From M0108 sp044228795 (lineage in GTDB: Bacteria; Pseudomonadota; Gammaproteobacteria; Chromatiales; Chromatiaceae), in NCBI GenBank assembly GCA_044228795.1, contig JBGAUE010000012.1, positions 1 to 64,000 on the forward strand: a DNA stretch of 64,000 bases, written 5' to 3'. The translations under genes were made by a program, and so were the position numbers. Positions 53,426-61,643 of this stretch are shown here, in pieces. Position 1 is the first letter of the stretch, and every line of letters starts with the position of its first letter. Below the pieces are notes generated by a model, which was given only the letters and a program-made list of their open reading frames with translations, did no database searches and was not told the origin of the DNA.

Positions 53426-53689
53426 ATGCGTTTGATCCATCTCTGTTTACCTCTTGCCCCCCTGGTCTTGTTGGTTAGCTGTGCGACCCATGTAGTCACA
53501 ACTAACGACCTCCCGGTGATTTGCGCCGAGAAACCCAAATCCGGGAACTGCGAGGGCCGTACTCCGGGCTTTTACTACCATTACCCCAGCGACACCTGCC
53601 GCTCCTTTCGCTACGGTTCTTGCCATGGCCCCATGCCCTTCACCAGCCGTGAGCAGTGCGAGCAGACCTGTGTGGCCAGGGGTAAATAG
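53426..53689 (+). CDS. Lipoprotein with a Kunitz/BPTI protease-inhibitor domain
   Basis: An 87-residue protein. A lipoprotein signal ends LVSC (Cys19). Residues 33-82 carry the six-cysteine Kunitz framework: C33, C42, C58, C66, C78, C82. The spacings of 8, 15, 7, 11 and 3 match BPTI (8, 15, 7, 12, 3) except for one missing residue. Core residues FYY, the CRSFRYGSC block with the buried Phe and Tyr-Gly, and the Gly two before C42 are conserved. The residue after C42, the P1 site in Kunitz inhibitors, is Glu. This suggests inhibition of a Glu-specific rather than trypsin-like protease, or a non-inhibitory role. It is divergent from the phosphodiesterase gene. Confidence 0.78.
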   Translation: MRLIHLCLPLAPLVLLVSCATHVVTTNDLPVICAEKPKSGNCEGRTPGFYYHYPSDTCRSFRYGSCHGPMPFTSREQCEQTCVARGK

Positions 53690-53776
53690 CCTGGCAAAAT
53701 GCCAATCGGTAATCGCGAACCCAGCGATCCAACCCAACCCTTCCTGACCTGGCGATCGCCAACAGCCGCCTGGGTC

Positions 53777-53903
53777 ATCCGGACCAGGCCTTGGAAGTGG
53801 GCATGGTGCAGTGGTTACCTCGGCGTTCCCCGGAGACCCTTTATTTAAGCTTGTGCCTAAAGTCTTCGCGGGCCTGCCTGTCCAGATTATTGATCCCTGG
53901 TCG
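53777..53903 (+). pseudogene. vapC toxin remnant with internal deletion
   Basis: Matches the nearby vapC at two places: PDQ...MVQWLPRRSPETLYLS (like GVVQWFSRRSPARLYLS) and, after a large internal deletion and frame change, VFAGLPVQIIDPWS (like DFSGLPVQIFNPWS). It runs directly into an Rpn-family remnant. Confidence 0.7.
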
Positions 53904-54085
53904 ATCAACGCAGTGCGCAGCCAGGAACCGCCGCTGGCGGTGGTGGAGGTCCTCAATCCGCGGATCGTTCACGAGGAGTTGACGGGCAAGTTCATTGTGC
54001 TGTGACGAAGGCCAATTGGATCTGATCAAGTTGCCCAAGGCCGACCGACTGGGCGCGGGCTAACCGGCGCTGGCGGCTTGGGTGA
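53903..54085 (+). pseudogene. Rpn-family nuclease/transposase remnant, upstream copy
   Basis: Reads INAVRSQEPPLAVVEVLNPRI and EELTGKFIVL, then stops; after a large deletion a second piece reads DLIKLPKADRLGAG and ALAAWV. These match the start and middle of the Rpn-like gene at 55068. It is a decayed paralogue. From 54086 to 54268 nothing clear is coded; a - strand frame of 29 codons (MAPNKLTLMLLNQDYDSLG) near 54150 may be another fragment. Confidence 0.7.
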
Positions 54086-54268
54086 CCAGAGCACCGAGGC
54101 TGTCGTAATCTTGGTTGAGGAGCATGAGGGTGAGTTTGTTTGGGGCCATGGGCCTAGTATAAAGGGCGGTTAGGTCATTACCACTCAGCCCCTCCCAGGC
54201 AGAAACTTGAACAAGATAGGGATAGCCAACTAGAATCAGACCTGTCTAGTCAGAATTGGAGAGGTGTG

Positions 54269-54517
54269 ATGCATACCTGGCAAATGCAAGAAGCCAAGGC
54301 GCGGATGTCCGAACTGGTCAAACGCGCGCAAATTCAACCGCAGGACATCACCCTGCATGGCAAGTCGGTCGCCGTCGTGATCTCGCGCGAGGCCTTTGAC
54401 CGCCTGTCACAAGCGCAGGACTCGCTGGTCGACTTCATGCGGCGCTCACCGCTCCATGGCGCGGACGACATTGACTTCGAACGCGATCAGAGCTTGACCC
54501 GCGAGGTTTCCTTTTGA
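54269..54517 (+). CDS. vapB: VapB/Phd-YefM family antitoxin
   Basis: An 82-residue antitoxin. MHTWQMQEAKARMSELVKRA is the usual Phd/YefM N-terminus that folds into the DNA-binding part, and SVAVVISREAFDRLS completes it. The acidic C-terminal tail (DDIDFERDQSL) would wrap the toxin. ATG 54269 follows GAGAGG. The stop overlaps the vapC start by 4 bp. Confidence 0.88.
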   Translation: MHTWQMQEAKARMSELVKRAQIQPQDITLHGKSVAVVISREAFDRLSQAQDSLVDFMRRSPLHGADDIDFERDQSLTREVSF

Positions 54518-54927
54518 GTTACCTCCTCGATACCAACGTCCTGTCCGAACTACGTCGCAAATCACCCGACCAGGGTGTGGTGCAGTGGTTCTCCCGGCGA
54601 TCCCCGGCAAGGTTATATTTGAGCGTGCTGACCTTGGGGGAAATCCGCAAAGGCATCGAAGGCGTGAGCGATGAGTCGCGACGGCAAGCGTTGCTGGACT
54701 GGCTTGAATCCGATCTGCCGACCTTTTTTTCTGGGCGGGTTTTACCTGTTGATGAGGCCGCTGCTGACCGCTGGGGGCGCCTGGTCGCCGCCGCGGGGCG
54801 ACCCTTACCTGCTACCGTTAGCTTGTTGGGGGCAACCGCGATGGAGCACGATTTAGTATTGGTCACGCGCAACGTCAAAGACTTCTCGGGCCTGCCTGTC
54901 CAGATATTTAATCCCTGGTCGAACTGA
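54514..54927 (+). CDS. vapC: VapC-family PIN-domain toxin lacking one active-site Asp
   Basis: A 137-residue PIN ribonuclease, TTG start. Active-site acids Asp6 (LLDTNVLSE) and Glu43 (LGEIRKG) are present, as are the later LVTRNVKDF residues. The third acidic position, Asp in the family pattern PxxDxLLAATA, is Val102 here (PATVSLLGATA). The toxin may therefore be inactive or weak. The antitoxin gene upstream is intact and coupled. It is followed by an Rpn-type pseudogene, the same order as in the decayed copy upstream. Confidence 0.85.
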   Translation: MSYLLDTNVLSELRRKSPDQGVVQWFSRRSPARLYLSVLTLGEIRKGIEGVSDESRRQALLDWLESDLPTFFSGRVLPVDEAAADRWGRLVAAAGRPLPATVSLLGATAMEHDLVLVTRNVKDFSGLPVQIFNPWSN

Positions 54928-55067
54928 TCACAGCCATTTCGGTGAGATGGCCCATTCTCCAGTCTTGGCGATTCAGGAACCTCGGGGCTTGGACGCGTAC
55001 GCCAATTCGGTAATCCCCACTCGGATTCCTGCTAGGATGAAGGTCAAGGAACCCTGAGATAGCGACC

Positions 55068-55753
55068 ATGAACCTCCTCGATCCCAAAAACGATTTCGTC
55101 TTCAAGAAGCTCTTTGGCGAGGCCCCGCTGCTGCTGACGGCGCTGATCAATGCCGTGCGCAGCCAGGAACCGCCGCTGGCGGTGGTGGAGGTCCTCAATC
55201 CGCGTATCGATCCTGAGGAACTGACGGGGTGGTGTGGTGCTTTGAGTTGCGGGATCGCTGGCAGCCGGCCTTGAAGTTGGGTGACGAACTCCAATTGAAT
55301 CTGATCGAACTTCCCAAGGCCGACCGCCTGGGGGCGGGCGAACCGGCGCTGGCAAACTGGGTGGCCTTTCTTGAACACTGGCAGGAGGAGAGCACAATGC
55401 AACAGATCGACTACCCCCCGGTGCAACAAGCCCTGGAGCGCATCCGCGGCCTGAGCGCCGACGAGGAGACCCGGCGCCTGGCCTTTGTGCGCGAACGCGC
55501 CCTGCGCGATGAGCGCAGTGAATTGGGGGCGGTGTGGGATGAGGGGTGGGAGGAGGGCTTCGCTAAGGGTATTGCCAAGGGTATTGCCAAGGGTGAAGCC
55601 ACCCTCCTGGAGCGGCAACTCCGTCGCCGTTTCGGCCCGCTCAGCGACGACACCCAGGTCCGACTGGGTACCGCCACTCCCGAACAACTGGAGTTATGGG
55701 CGGATCGCGTGCCGGATGCCTCGGATCTCGCGGCGGTCTTTCAGGTGCAATGA
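55068..55753 (+). pseudogene. Rpn-family recombination-promoting nuclease/putative transposase, internally deleted
   Basis: The N-terminal part (MNLLDPKNDFVFKKLFGE, VVEVLNPRIDPEELTG) fuses, with loss of the PD-(D/E)XK core and a frame change near 55225-55232, to WCFELRDRWQPALKLGDE. The rest is intact to 55753 with PPVQQALERIRGLSADEETR, a short repeat KGIAKGIAKGEA and a C-terminal helical region. Family members are about 300 residues. A shorter protein could start at GTG 55229 but would lack the nuclease core. Confidence 0.8.
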
Positions 55754-55768
55754 GCTAGGCGGTATCCA

Positions 55769-56776
55769 TTAGGTTCGCCGATCGTCCGTCCCCGGAGGCG
55801 GGGTCGTCAAGGCCGCGCTGCCTACCTGGGCGCTGGACTCGCCGCCTAGGCGCTGCTGGATGCGCTTCACATAGGCTTGAGTCTCGGGATAGGGGGGTAT
55901 GCCGCCGTGTTTGGCGACCGCTTGTTCGCCGGCGTTGTAGCCGGCCAAGGCCAGTTCCAGATCACCGTTGAAATGATCGAGCAACCAGCGCAGGTAGGCC
56001 ATGCCGCCCCGGAGGTTTTGCACGGGATCCCAGACATTGGCGACGCCGAAACGCTCGGCGGTGGCGGGAATGAGTTGCATCAGCCCTTGGGCGTTCTTGG
56101 GGGACAGGGCGTTGAGGGCAAAGTTGGATTCGGTTTCGATGACGGCCAACACCAAATTGGGGTCCAGACGGTAGTCAGGCGCCAGGCGCTGGACCAGGGC
56201 TTTGATGTCGGCAGAGCCGATCTCGCGCAGGCGGGGACTGTCCGACTGGGGATCGGGGGCGGTGGGCTCGGAGGGCCCGCTGGGTGCTGCCGGGGGACGG
56301 AGGTCGGCGATGCGGCGGTCAACCATGGCGGCACGGAGCACACAGGCTGGATCGGCATCCAGATCCAGGTCCCTAGCCTCCAGGCGTTGCAGTTGTTGGC
56401 CGGCCCGCACGTGCCCCAGTTCCAGGGCGGTCTTGAACCAGGCGGCGGCAAGGACCTCATCGATCTTGCCGAGCCGGCCGCTGACATAAAGCCAACCGAG
56501 ATGGTAGCGGGCATCGGCTAGCCCCAGGTGGGCGGCCTCGCAATAGCGGCCAATGGCACGATCCAGGTCCTGTGGGGCTCCGATACCATTTTCGTAACGC
56601 TGGCCAGAGATCATGCAGGCCCCAGGGTCGGCGGCGCTGCCCGGGAGCAAGGGCTTTTCCTCAGGCGGGGGTTCCGCCCAGGTCAAGCCGCAGGGGAGGG
56701 TCAAGAGCAGACTGCCCAGGATGCCAAGGGGCCTAAGGAACCTCAGGAGGCTGGCGGCTTGGCAGATCACGGTCAT
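55769..56776 (-). CDS. Lytic transglycosylase with Sel1-like repeats
   Basis: A 335-residue secreted protein. After a signal peptide (LGILGSLLLTLPCGLTWA) come two Sel1-like repeats (YENGIGAPQDLDRAIGRY, YHLGWLYVSGRLGKIDEV). A Pro-rich linker leads to a family 1 SLT domain: VIETESNFALNALSPKNAQGLMQLIP holds the catalytic Glu, then NLRGGMAYL and ALAGYNAGEQAV. It cleaves peptidoglycan and could make room for an envelope machine. Confidence 0.9.
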   Translation of the reverse strand: MTVICQAASLLRFLRPLGILGSLLLTLPCGLTWAEPPPEEKPLLPGSAADPGACMISGQRYENGIGAPQDLDRAIGRYCEAAHLGLADARYHLGWLYVSGRLGKIDEVLAAAWFKTALELGHVRAGQQLQRLEARDLDLDADPACVLRAAMVDRRIADLRPPAAPSGPSEPTAPDPQSDSPRLREIGSADIKALVQRLAPDYRLDPNLVLAVIETESNFALNALSPKNAQGLMQLIPATAERFGVANVWDPVQNLRGGMAYLRWLLDHFNGDLELALAGYNAGEQAVAKHGGIPPYPETQAYVKRIQQRLGGESSAQVGSAALTTPPPGTDDRRT

Positions 56777-56950
56777 GTCTCCTCATCCCCTTCAGGAACC
56801 TTGGGCACGGCATAAAATTTCAGAATTCAACCTTTCCGCTATATCATTGCCCGCGACCGGATGCAAGTTAGCCACTGCCCAAAAGGGCTTGAATTCACGT
56901 AATACCCAGTGACCGGCCGCACTTCATAATTAGGAGGACTTTGATCACCC

Positions 56951-57511
56951 ATGGCTGATGACAACAAGATCGTAACCAAGAAGACCACAACCCCAAAGGC
57001 GCCGGCCGTCCCGGTCGCGCCGAAGACCCCGGTGGTTAAGAACTCCCCGGCCCCCTCGGCCCCGGCCCCCGCAGCCAAGACCACATCTGCCACCAAAAGC
57101 CCGGCAACCGCGCGCAAGACCCCTGCCCGCCCAGCCACCCCCGTCGCGGCAACGAGGCCGGCGCCGGCGGCTGCCAGCACCGCCAAGGCCGCAACCTCAA
57201 CCCCGGCTTTAGCACCCAAGGCCCCTACCCGCGCCCCCGTTACCCCCAAGGTAGCCGCCAAGGCGACCCCAGCGGCAGCCGCCCGCAAGCCTGCCCCGGC
57301 TGCAACCGCTACCCCCAGGCCCGCGTCGACAAGATCTCGGACCTTGTCCCCGCCAACCACCGTGGACGCGGAGGGGCGCGAGGCCATGATTCGCGAAGCC
57401 GCCTACTACCTCGCCGAGAAGCATGGCTTCGACCCCAGCTTCGACAGCTTGAATTGGGAAGAGGCGACCCAGCAGATCGATGCCCTCCTGGCCAAGGGTG
57501 GCCAGGGTTAA
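56951..57511 (+). CDS. DUF2934 protein with a Lys/Ala/Pro-rich N-terminal tail
   Basis: A 186-residue protein. Residues 1-135 are a basic low-complexity tail of K, A, P, T and V, like histone H1-type tails. Residues about 140-180 (REAMIREAAYYLAEKHGFDP) match DUF2934. The tail may bind DNA or polyphosphate; this is inference. GGAGG lies 17-21 bp upstream of ATG 56951. It converges with tatD with 1 bp between the stops. Confidence 0.8.
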   Translation: MADDNKIVTKKTTTPKAPAVPVAPKTPVVKNSPAPSAPAPAAKTTSATKSPATARKTPARPATPVAATRPAPAAASTAKAATSTPALAPKAPTRAPVTPKVAAKATPAAAARKPAPAATATPRPASTRSRTLSPPTTVDAEGREAMIREAAYYLAEKHGFDPSFDSLNWEEATQQIDALLAKGGQG

Positions 57512-57512
57512 T

Positions 57513-58310
57513 TCAAGCCATCGCGTCTGGACCCTGCGCCACCGGATTGAAGAGGCGTAGGAAATTGTCATGGGTGGCGGATACCAGCTTATCCGTCTCC
57601 AGACCCCGTAGCTCGGCGATGCACTGAGCGACATGGGTGACGTATTTCGGCTCGTTGGGGCGCCCCCGGTGGGGCACGGGGGTCAGGTAGGGGCTATCGG
57701 TCTCGATCAGCATCCGGTCCAGGGGCAGCCTGGTGGCGACCTGCCGTAATTCGTCGGCGCCCGCAAAGGTGATGATGCCGGAAAAGCTGATGTAAAAGCC
57801 CAGATCCAGGGCCTGACTGGCCATGTCCCAATCCTCGGTAAAACAGTGCAACACGCCCCCGACCTCCCGAGCCCCCTCCTCACGCAGGATGCGGATGGTA
57901 TCCGCGCGCGCTTCACGGGTGTGGATGATCAAGGGCTTACCGCAGGCCTTGGCGGCGGCGATGTGGTTGCGAAAGCGCTGGTGCTGCCAAGCCAGATCGC
58001 CCTCGCTACGGTAATAGTCGAGCCCGGTCTCGCCGATGGCGACATTGCGGGGGTCCGCGGCCAGTGCCACCAGTTCCTCGACCTCGGGTTCATGGCGGTT
58101 AACCTCATTGGGATGAACGCCCACCGAAACCGACACCTGGGGATAGGGCTCGACGAGGGCGCGCATTTTGGGGTAATGCTCCAGGTCGATGGCGACACAG
58201 AGCATCCGCCCTACCCCGCTGGCCAGGGTCTCCGCCATGAAGCGGCCGAAATCCTTGTCATAGGCCTTAAGACTGACCCGGTCGAGATGGCAATGGGAAT
58301 CCACGAGCAT
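57513..58310 (-). CDS. tatD: TatD-family metal-dependent hydrolase
   Basis: A 265-residue TIM-barrel hydrolase. MLVDSHCHLD has the HxH metal site; AIGETGLDYY, PLIIHTREA, VLHCFTEDW and IETDSPYLTPVPHRGRPNEP are the other family blocks. Family members have 3'-5' DNase activity or related roles. It is the last gene of the fabG-to-tatD run, 39 bp after pilZ. Confidence 0.93.
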   Translation of the reverse strand: MLVDSHCHLDRVSLKAYDKDFGRFMAETLASGVGRMLCVAIDLEHYPKMRALVEPYPQVSVSVGVHPNEVNRHEPEVEELVALAADPRNVAIGETGLDYYRSEGDLAWQHQRFRNHIAAAKACGKPLIIHTREARADTIRILREEGAREVGGVLHCFTEDWDMASQALDLGFYISFSGIITFAGADELRQVATRLPLDRMLIETDSPYLTPVPHRGRPNEPKYVTHVAQCIAELRGLETDKLVSATHDNFLRLFNPVAQGPDAMA

Positions 58311-58349
58311 CTGGGTTCACCTGCGGGGAGTTAGGGGGTAAGCGACCAG

Positions 58350-58706
58350 CTACATGGTATGGGTGGGCCGATCCAACTCCAGCATACCAGCCAAATAGAT
58401 CTCGATCTTGCTGCGCGCCGCCCCCTTGTCCTGGTCGCCAAACTGGATGCCGATGCCAATGGTACGGTTGCCCTCGGCGCCGGGCGGGGTAACCCAGACT
58501 ACCTTGCCAGCGATAGGCAGGCTCTCAGGGTCGTCCAGCAATTGGAGAACCAGGAAGATGTCATCCCCCAGTTCGTAGCGGCGGCTGTTGGTAATGAAGA
58601 TGCCACCATTCTGGATGAAGGGCATATAGGCGGCGTAGAGGGCGGCCTTGTCGCGGATCGCAACATTGAGGATGCGGGGTCTGGGGCTCATGGCGGAGGG
58701 TTCCAT
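58350..58706 (-). CDS. pilZ: Type IV pilus-type PilZ protein
   Basis: A 118-residue protein resembling Pseudomonas PilZ: ILNVAIRDKAALYAAYMPFIQNGG, LPIAGKVVWVTPPGAEGNR and GIGIQFGDQD. Like that protein it lacks the RxxxR arginines that bind c-di-GMP, so it probably acts by protein contacts in pilus assembly. The order holB-pilZ is conserved in many gammaproteobacteria. ATG 58691 (MSPRPRIL) is an alternative start. Confidence 0.88.
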   Translation of the reverse strand: MEPSAMSPRPRILNVAIRDKAALYAAYMPFIQNGGIFITNSRRYELGDDIFLVLQLLDDPESLPIAGKVVWVTPPGAEGNRTIGIGIQFGDQDKGAARSKIEIYLAGMLELDRPTHTM

Positions 58707-58717
58707 TGCCTTCTCCC

Positions 58718-59749
58718 TTAGTGAGGGTGACGGCCGACGGCAGGACTATAGAGACGGGCCCACTCCAGGAGCCAGGTCTCAAAGAGCAGCAGGCGGTTGA
58801 GATTCGAGGTGTCGCTGGTTCCTGCCTTCCAGACCTGGCGCAGGAGGCGATGACCGGCGCCGGGGTCCACCCGGGCCGCCAGGGCTCTGAGCTCGCCCGC
58901 CCGGTCGGCATTGATCAGCCGCGGCTGGGACCCGCTGAGGGCTGGGATGAGCCGCAAGAGGTCGCTGATCCAGCCCCCCAGCCAATCGATGAGCAGGCCC
59001 GGTTCGGCCTGGTTCCAGTTCGCCGCCTCGGCGAGAGGATCGCGTTGGCCCTGCGCCACCTCGACAAACCCCGTAATCAAGCGATCCCGCAAGGCCAGGC
59101 GCTCCGGGTTTGCCAGTTCCAGGGCGCGCAAGGGGGCCCCGTGGGCTAGGTGTAGCAGGGTTGAGGCATCGAAACCAGGGATTCTGGGCACCAGCCAGGC
59201 CAGGGCCTCCGCCTCGGGGGGGACGGCCAGACGCAGGACCTGACAACGGCTGCGGATGGTTGCCGGCATGCGGCTGGGCTGCTCGCTGACCAGACACAGC
59301 AGAGTACTGGGCGCCGGCTCCTCCAGGGTCTTGAGCAGGGCATTGGCGGCGGAGGTATTCATGCGATGCGCCGGGTCGATGAGGATTAGCTTCCAGCCGC
59401 CGCGATGGGCGGTCAGGCCCTCGGCGCTGGCCAGGGCGCGGATGGCATCCACCTTGATCTCGCCGGACTTGCCCTCCTCGTCGGGCCCCACGCGGGCCAG
59501 GTCGGGATGGGTACCGGCGGCCAGCAGGCGGCAATCGGGGCACTGACCGCAGGCCCGTCCCCCCGGCAGATTGCTGTGGCATAGGAGGGAGTTGGCCAGG
59601 GCGGCAAGCAGGAGACGTTTACCCACCCCGGCGGGGCCAGTCAGGAGCAGGGCATGGGGAAAGCGATCGGCCTGGCGGGCGCCTTGCAGGGCCGCCCAGG
59701 GCTCCTGGAGCCAGGAGGGCAAGACTTCCTGGGGCGCGGGTGCGGTCAT
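58718..59749 (-). CDS. holB: DNA polymerase III subunit delta prime
   Basis: Clamp-loader subunit of 343 residues. It has LLLTGPAGVGKRLLLAALA (P-loop), a four-cysteine zinc module (CHSN...CGQCPDC), LILIDPAHRMNTSAANALLKTLEEP and the SRC-like motif TIRSRCQVLRL. The start overlaps tmk by 4 bp. Confidence 0.92.
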   Translation of the reverse strand: MTAPAPQEVLPSWLQEPWAALQGARQADRFPHALLLTGPAGVGKRLLLAALANSLLCHSNLPGGRACGQCPDCRLLAAGTHPDLARVGPDEEGKSGEIKVDAIRALASAEGLTAHRGGWKLILIDPAHRMNTSAANALLKTLEEPAPSTLLCLVSEQPSRMPATIRSRCQVLRLAVPPEAEALAWLVPRIPGFDASTLLHLAHGAPLRALELANPERLALRDRLITGFVEVAQGQRDPLAEAANWNQAEPGLLIDWLGGWISDLLRLIPALSGSQPRLINADRAGELRALAARVDPGAGHRLLRQVWKAGTSDTSNLNRLLLFETWLLEWARLYSPAVGRHPH

Positions 59750-60393
59750 GGACGGGATTTCCTGTCTCCGGTGGCAAAGGCGCGGATGGCAGTAACGACG
59801 GCCTGGCTCACCTGAGGGAGGGGGGCACTGGCGTCGATGAGGCGCATCCGCCCAGGCTCGGCCTGGGCGCGGGCCAGATAGGCCGAGCGGACACCCGCAA
59901 AAAAGCGCGCCGTCTCACCCTCGAAGCGATCTGGCGCCGAACGCTTGCCGGCGCGCTCCAGCCCCAGGGCCACGGGCAGATCGAAGAGCAGGGTCAGGTC
60001 CGGGCGCAGCTCGCCCTGCACCCATTGCTCCAGTGCGGCGATGCGCGCCGCGTCCAGGCCGCGGCCACCGCCCTGATAGGCGTAACTGGCATCGGTAAAG
60101 CGATCGCAAACCACCCAGTCACCACGCCCCAGGGCCGGGAGTATCGTCTTGTCCAGGTGTTCGGCACGGGCGGCAAAGACCAGCAACAGCTCGGCATCTG
60201 CGGACATCCCCTGACACCCGGGGTCGAGAAGGACCTGGCGGACCCGCTCGGCGATAGGGGAGCCACCCGGCTCACGGGTAAGCAGGACCTGGTAACCCAG
60301 TTGGGCGAGGGTGGCCTGAATCAGGGGCACTTGGGTCGATTTACCCGCGCCCTCGATGCCTTCCAGGGTGATGAATTGCCCTCTTGGCCTCAT
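59746..60393 (-). CDS. tmk: Thymidylate kinase
   Basis: Phosphorylates dTMP to dTDP. The 215 residues carry the P-loop EGIEGAGKSTQ, DRFTDASYAYQGGGRG and the LID segment. The start overlaps the mltG stop by 4 bp and the stop overlaps the holB start by 4 bp, so mltG, tmk and holB are translationally coupled. Confidence 0.94.
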   Translation of the reverse strand: MRPRGQFITLEGIEGAGKSTQVPLIQATLAQLGYQVLLTREPGGSPIAERVRQVLLDPGCQGMSADAELLLVFAARAEHLDKTILPALGRGDWVVCDRFTDASYAYQGGGRGLDAARIAALEQWVQGELRPDLTLLFDLPVALGLERAGKRSAPDRFEGETARFFAGVRSAYLARAQAEPGRMRLIDASAPLPQVSQAVVTAIRAFATGDRKSRP

Positions 60394-61643
60394 GGCTTGG
60401 TACCCCCCTCCCGATGCCCCAACTGATAGCGGCGTACCGCCTGATTATGTTCCTCCAGGGAAGCGGAGAACCAATGGCTGCCATCGCCTTTGGCGACAAA
60501 GTAGAGGCTATCGCCCGCCACCGGATGCAGGGCCGCATGGATGGCGGCCCGGCCTGGCAGGGCGATCGGGGTAGGTGGCAACCCCTGCCGTATATAGGTG
60601 TTGTAGGGCGTATCCCGGGTCAGATCGGCGCGGCGCAGGTCACCATCGAAGGCGGCCCCCAAACCATAAATGACCGTGGGGTCCGTCTGGAGCTTCATGC
60701 CGAGTTGGAGGCGGCGGATGAAGACACCGGCGATGAGGGGACGCTCGCTGGCCTGGCCCGTTTCCTTTTCGATGATGGAGGCCAGAATCAGGGCCTGATC
60801 CGGGGTCTCCAGGGGCAGACCGGGGGCGCGGTCCCGCCACTCCTCGGCCATGACCTTATCCATGGCTTGGGCGGCGCGCCCCAGGATATCGAGATCACTG
60901 GTACCCTTGGTAAATCGGTAGGTATCGGGGAAAAATCGCCCTTCAGGATGCTGGCCCGGCCGGCCCAGGGTGACCATCAGATCCTGAGGCCTAGCCCCCT
61001 CCAGTTTGCCCACCAGGCGATCATCCTTGGCCAAGGACGCGAGGAGTTGGGCAAGGGTCCAGCCTTCGATGAGGGTTATGGAGTGCTGGAAGACCTGATT
61101 CTTGACCAGCTTATCCAGCAAGGCATCCGGGGTCATGCCAGGGCTAATCTCGTATTCCCCGGCCTTGACCCGCGCGGCGTCGCCCCGCAGATGGGCGAGA
61201 GCGAGAAAATAATAGGGATGGTCCAGCACCCCCAGGGCCGTCAACTCCTCGGCCAGGGTGCGCAGGGACATACCGAGGGGGATCTCGAATAGGAAGGGTT
61301 GCTCTGGCCCCGCCGTCGTGGGCAAGGCGAGCGACCTTGCCTTGAAGGCATCATAGTCCAGGCGAATACCCAGCCCCGTCAGACCCAGCACGAGTACCAG
61401 GACAAGGAGAATCCCCAGTTTCCTGAAGCGGTGGCGCCTGGGGGGGGTGGGGGGCGGCGTGTTGCCAAGATCGCTGTCCAGACCTGTGGCGGCAGGCTGG
61501 GACACGGCGATCAGCGACCCGAGCGGATCTCCCTCGGGCTCGGCGCCATTGGCGAGGCCGCCCTCGGGACTGGCCTCAGATTCGCCGGAAGACGAGGGAA
61601 CCGTTGGTACCGCCGAAGCCAAAGGAATTGCTGATCGCCACAT
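60390..61643 (-). CDS. mltG: Endolytic transglycosylase MltG (YceG family)
   Basis: Inner-membrane enzyme that ends nascent glycan strands. After a cytoplasmic Pro-rich tail and one helix (GILLVLVLVLGLTGLGIRL) comes the LysM-like and YceG domain. LILASIIEKETGQ has the catalytic Glu, with TDPTVIYGLG and YNTYIRQGLPPTPIALPG. The reading frame opens at ATG 61643, overlapping fabF by 68 bp. An internal GTG near 61505 could be the true start. pabC, often found just upstream, is missing. Confidence 0.9.
   Translation of the reverse strand: MWRSAIPLASAVPTVPSSSGESEASPEGGLANGAEPEGDPLGSLIAVSQPAATGLDSDLGNTPPPTPPRRHRFRKLGILLVLVLVLGLTGLGIRLDYDAFKARSLALPTTAGPEQPFLFEIPLGMSLRTLAEELTALGVLDHPYYFLALAHLRGDAARVKAGEYEISPGMTPDALLDKLVKNQVFQHSITLIEGWTLAQLLASLAKDDRLVGKLEGARPQDLMVTLGRPGQHPEGRFFPDTYRFTKGTSDLDILGRAAQAMDKVMAEEWRDRAPGLPLETPDQALILASIIEKETGQASERPLIAGVFIRRLQLGMKLQTDPTVIYGLGAAFDGDLRRADLTRDTPYNTYIRQGLPPTPIALPGRAAIHAALHPVAGDSLYFVAKGDGSHWFSASLEEHNQAVRRYQLGHREGGTKP

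Noticed and set aside
53811..54005. 64-codon + strand frame that could be a small protein
   Set aside because: It is a chimera of vapC and Rpn remnants joined by deletions, not a gene of its own.
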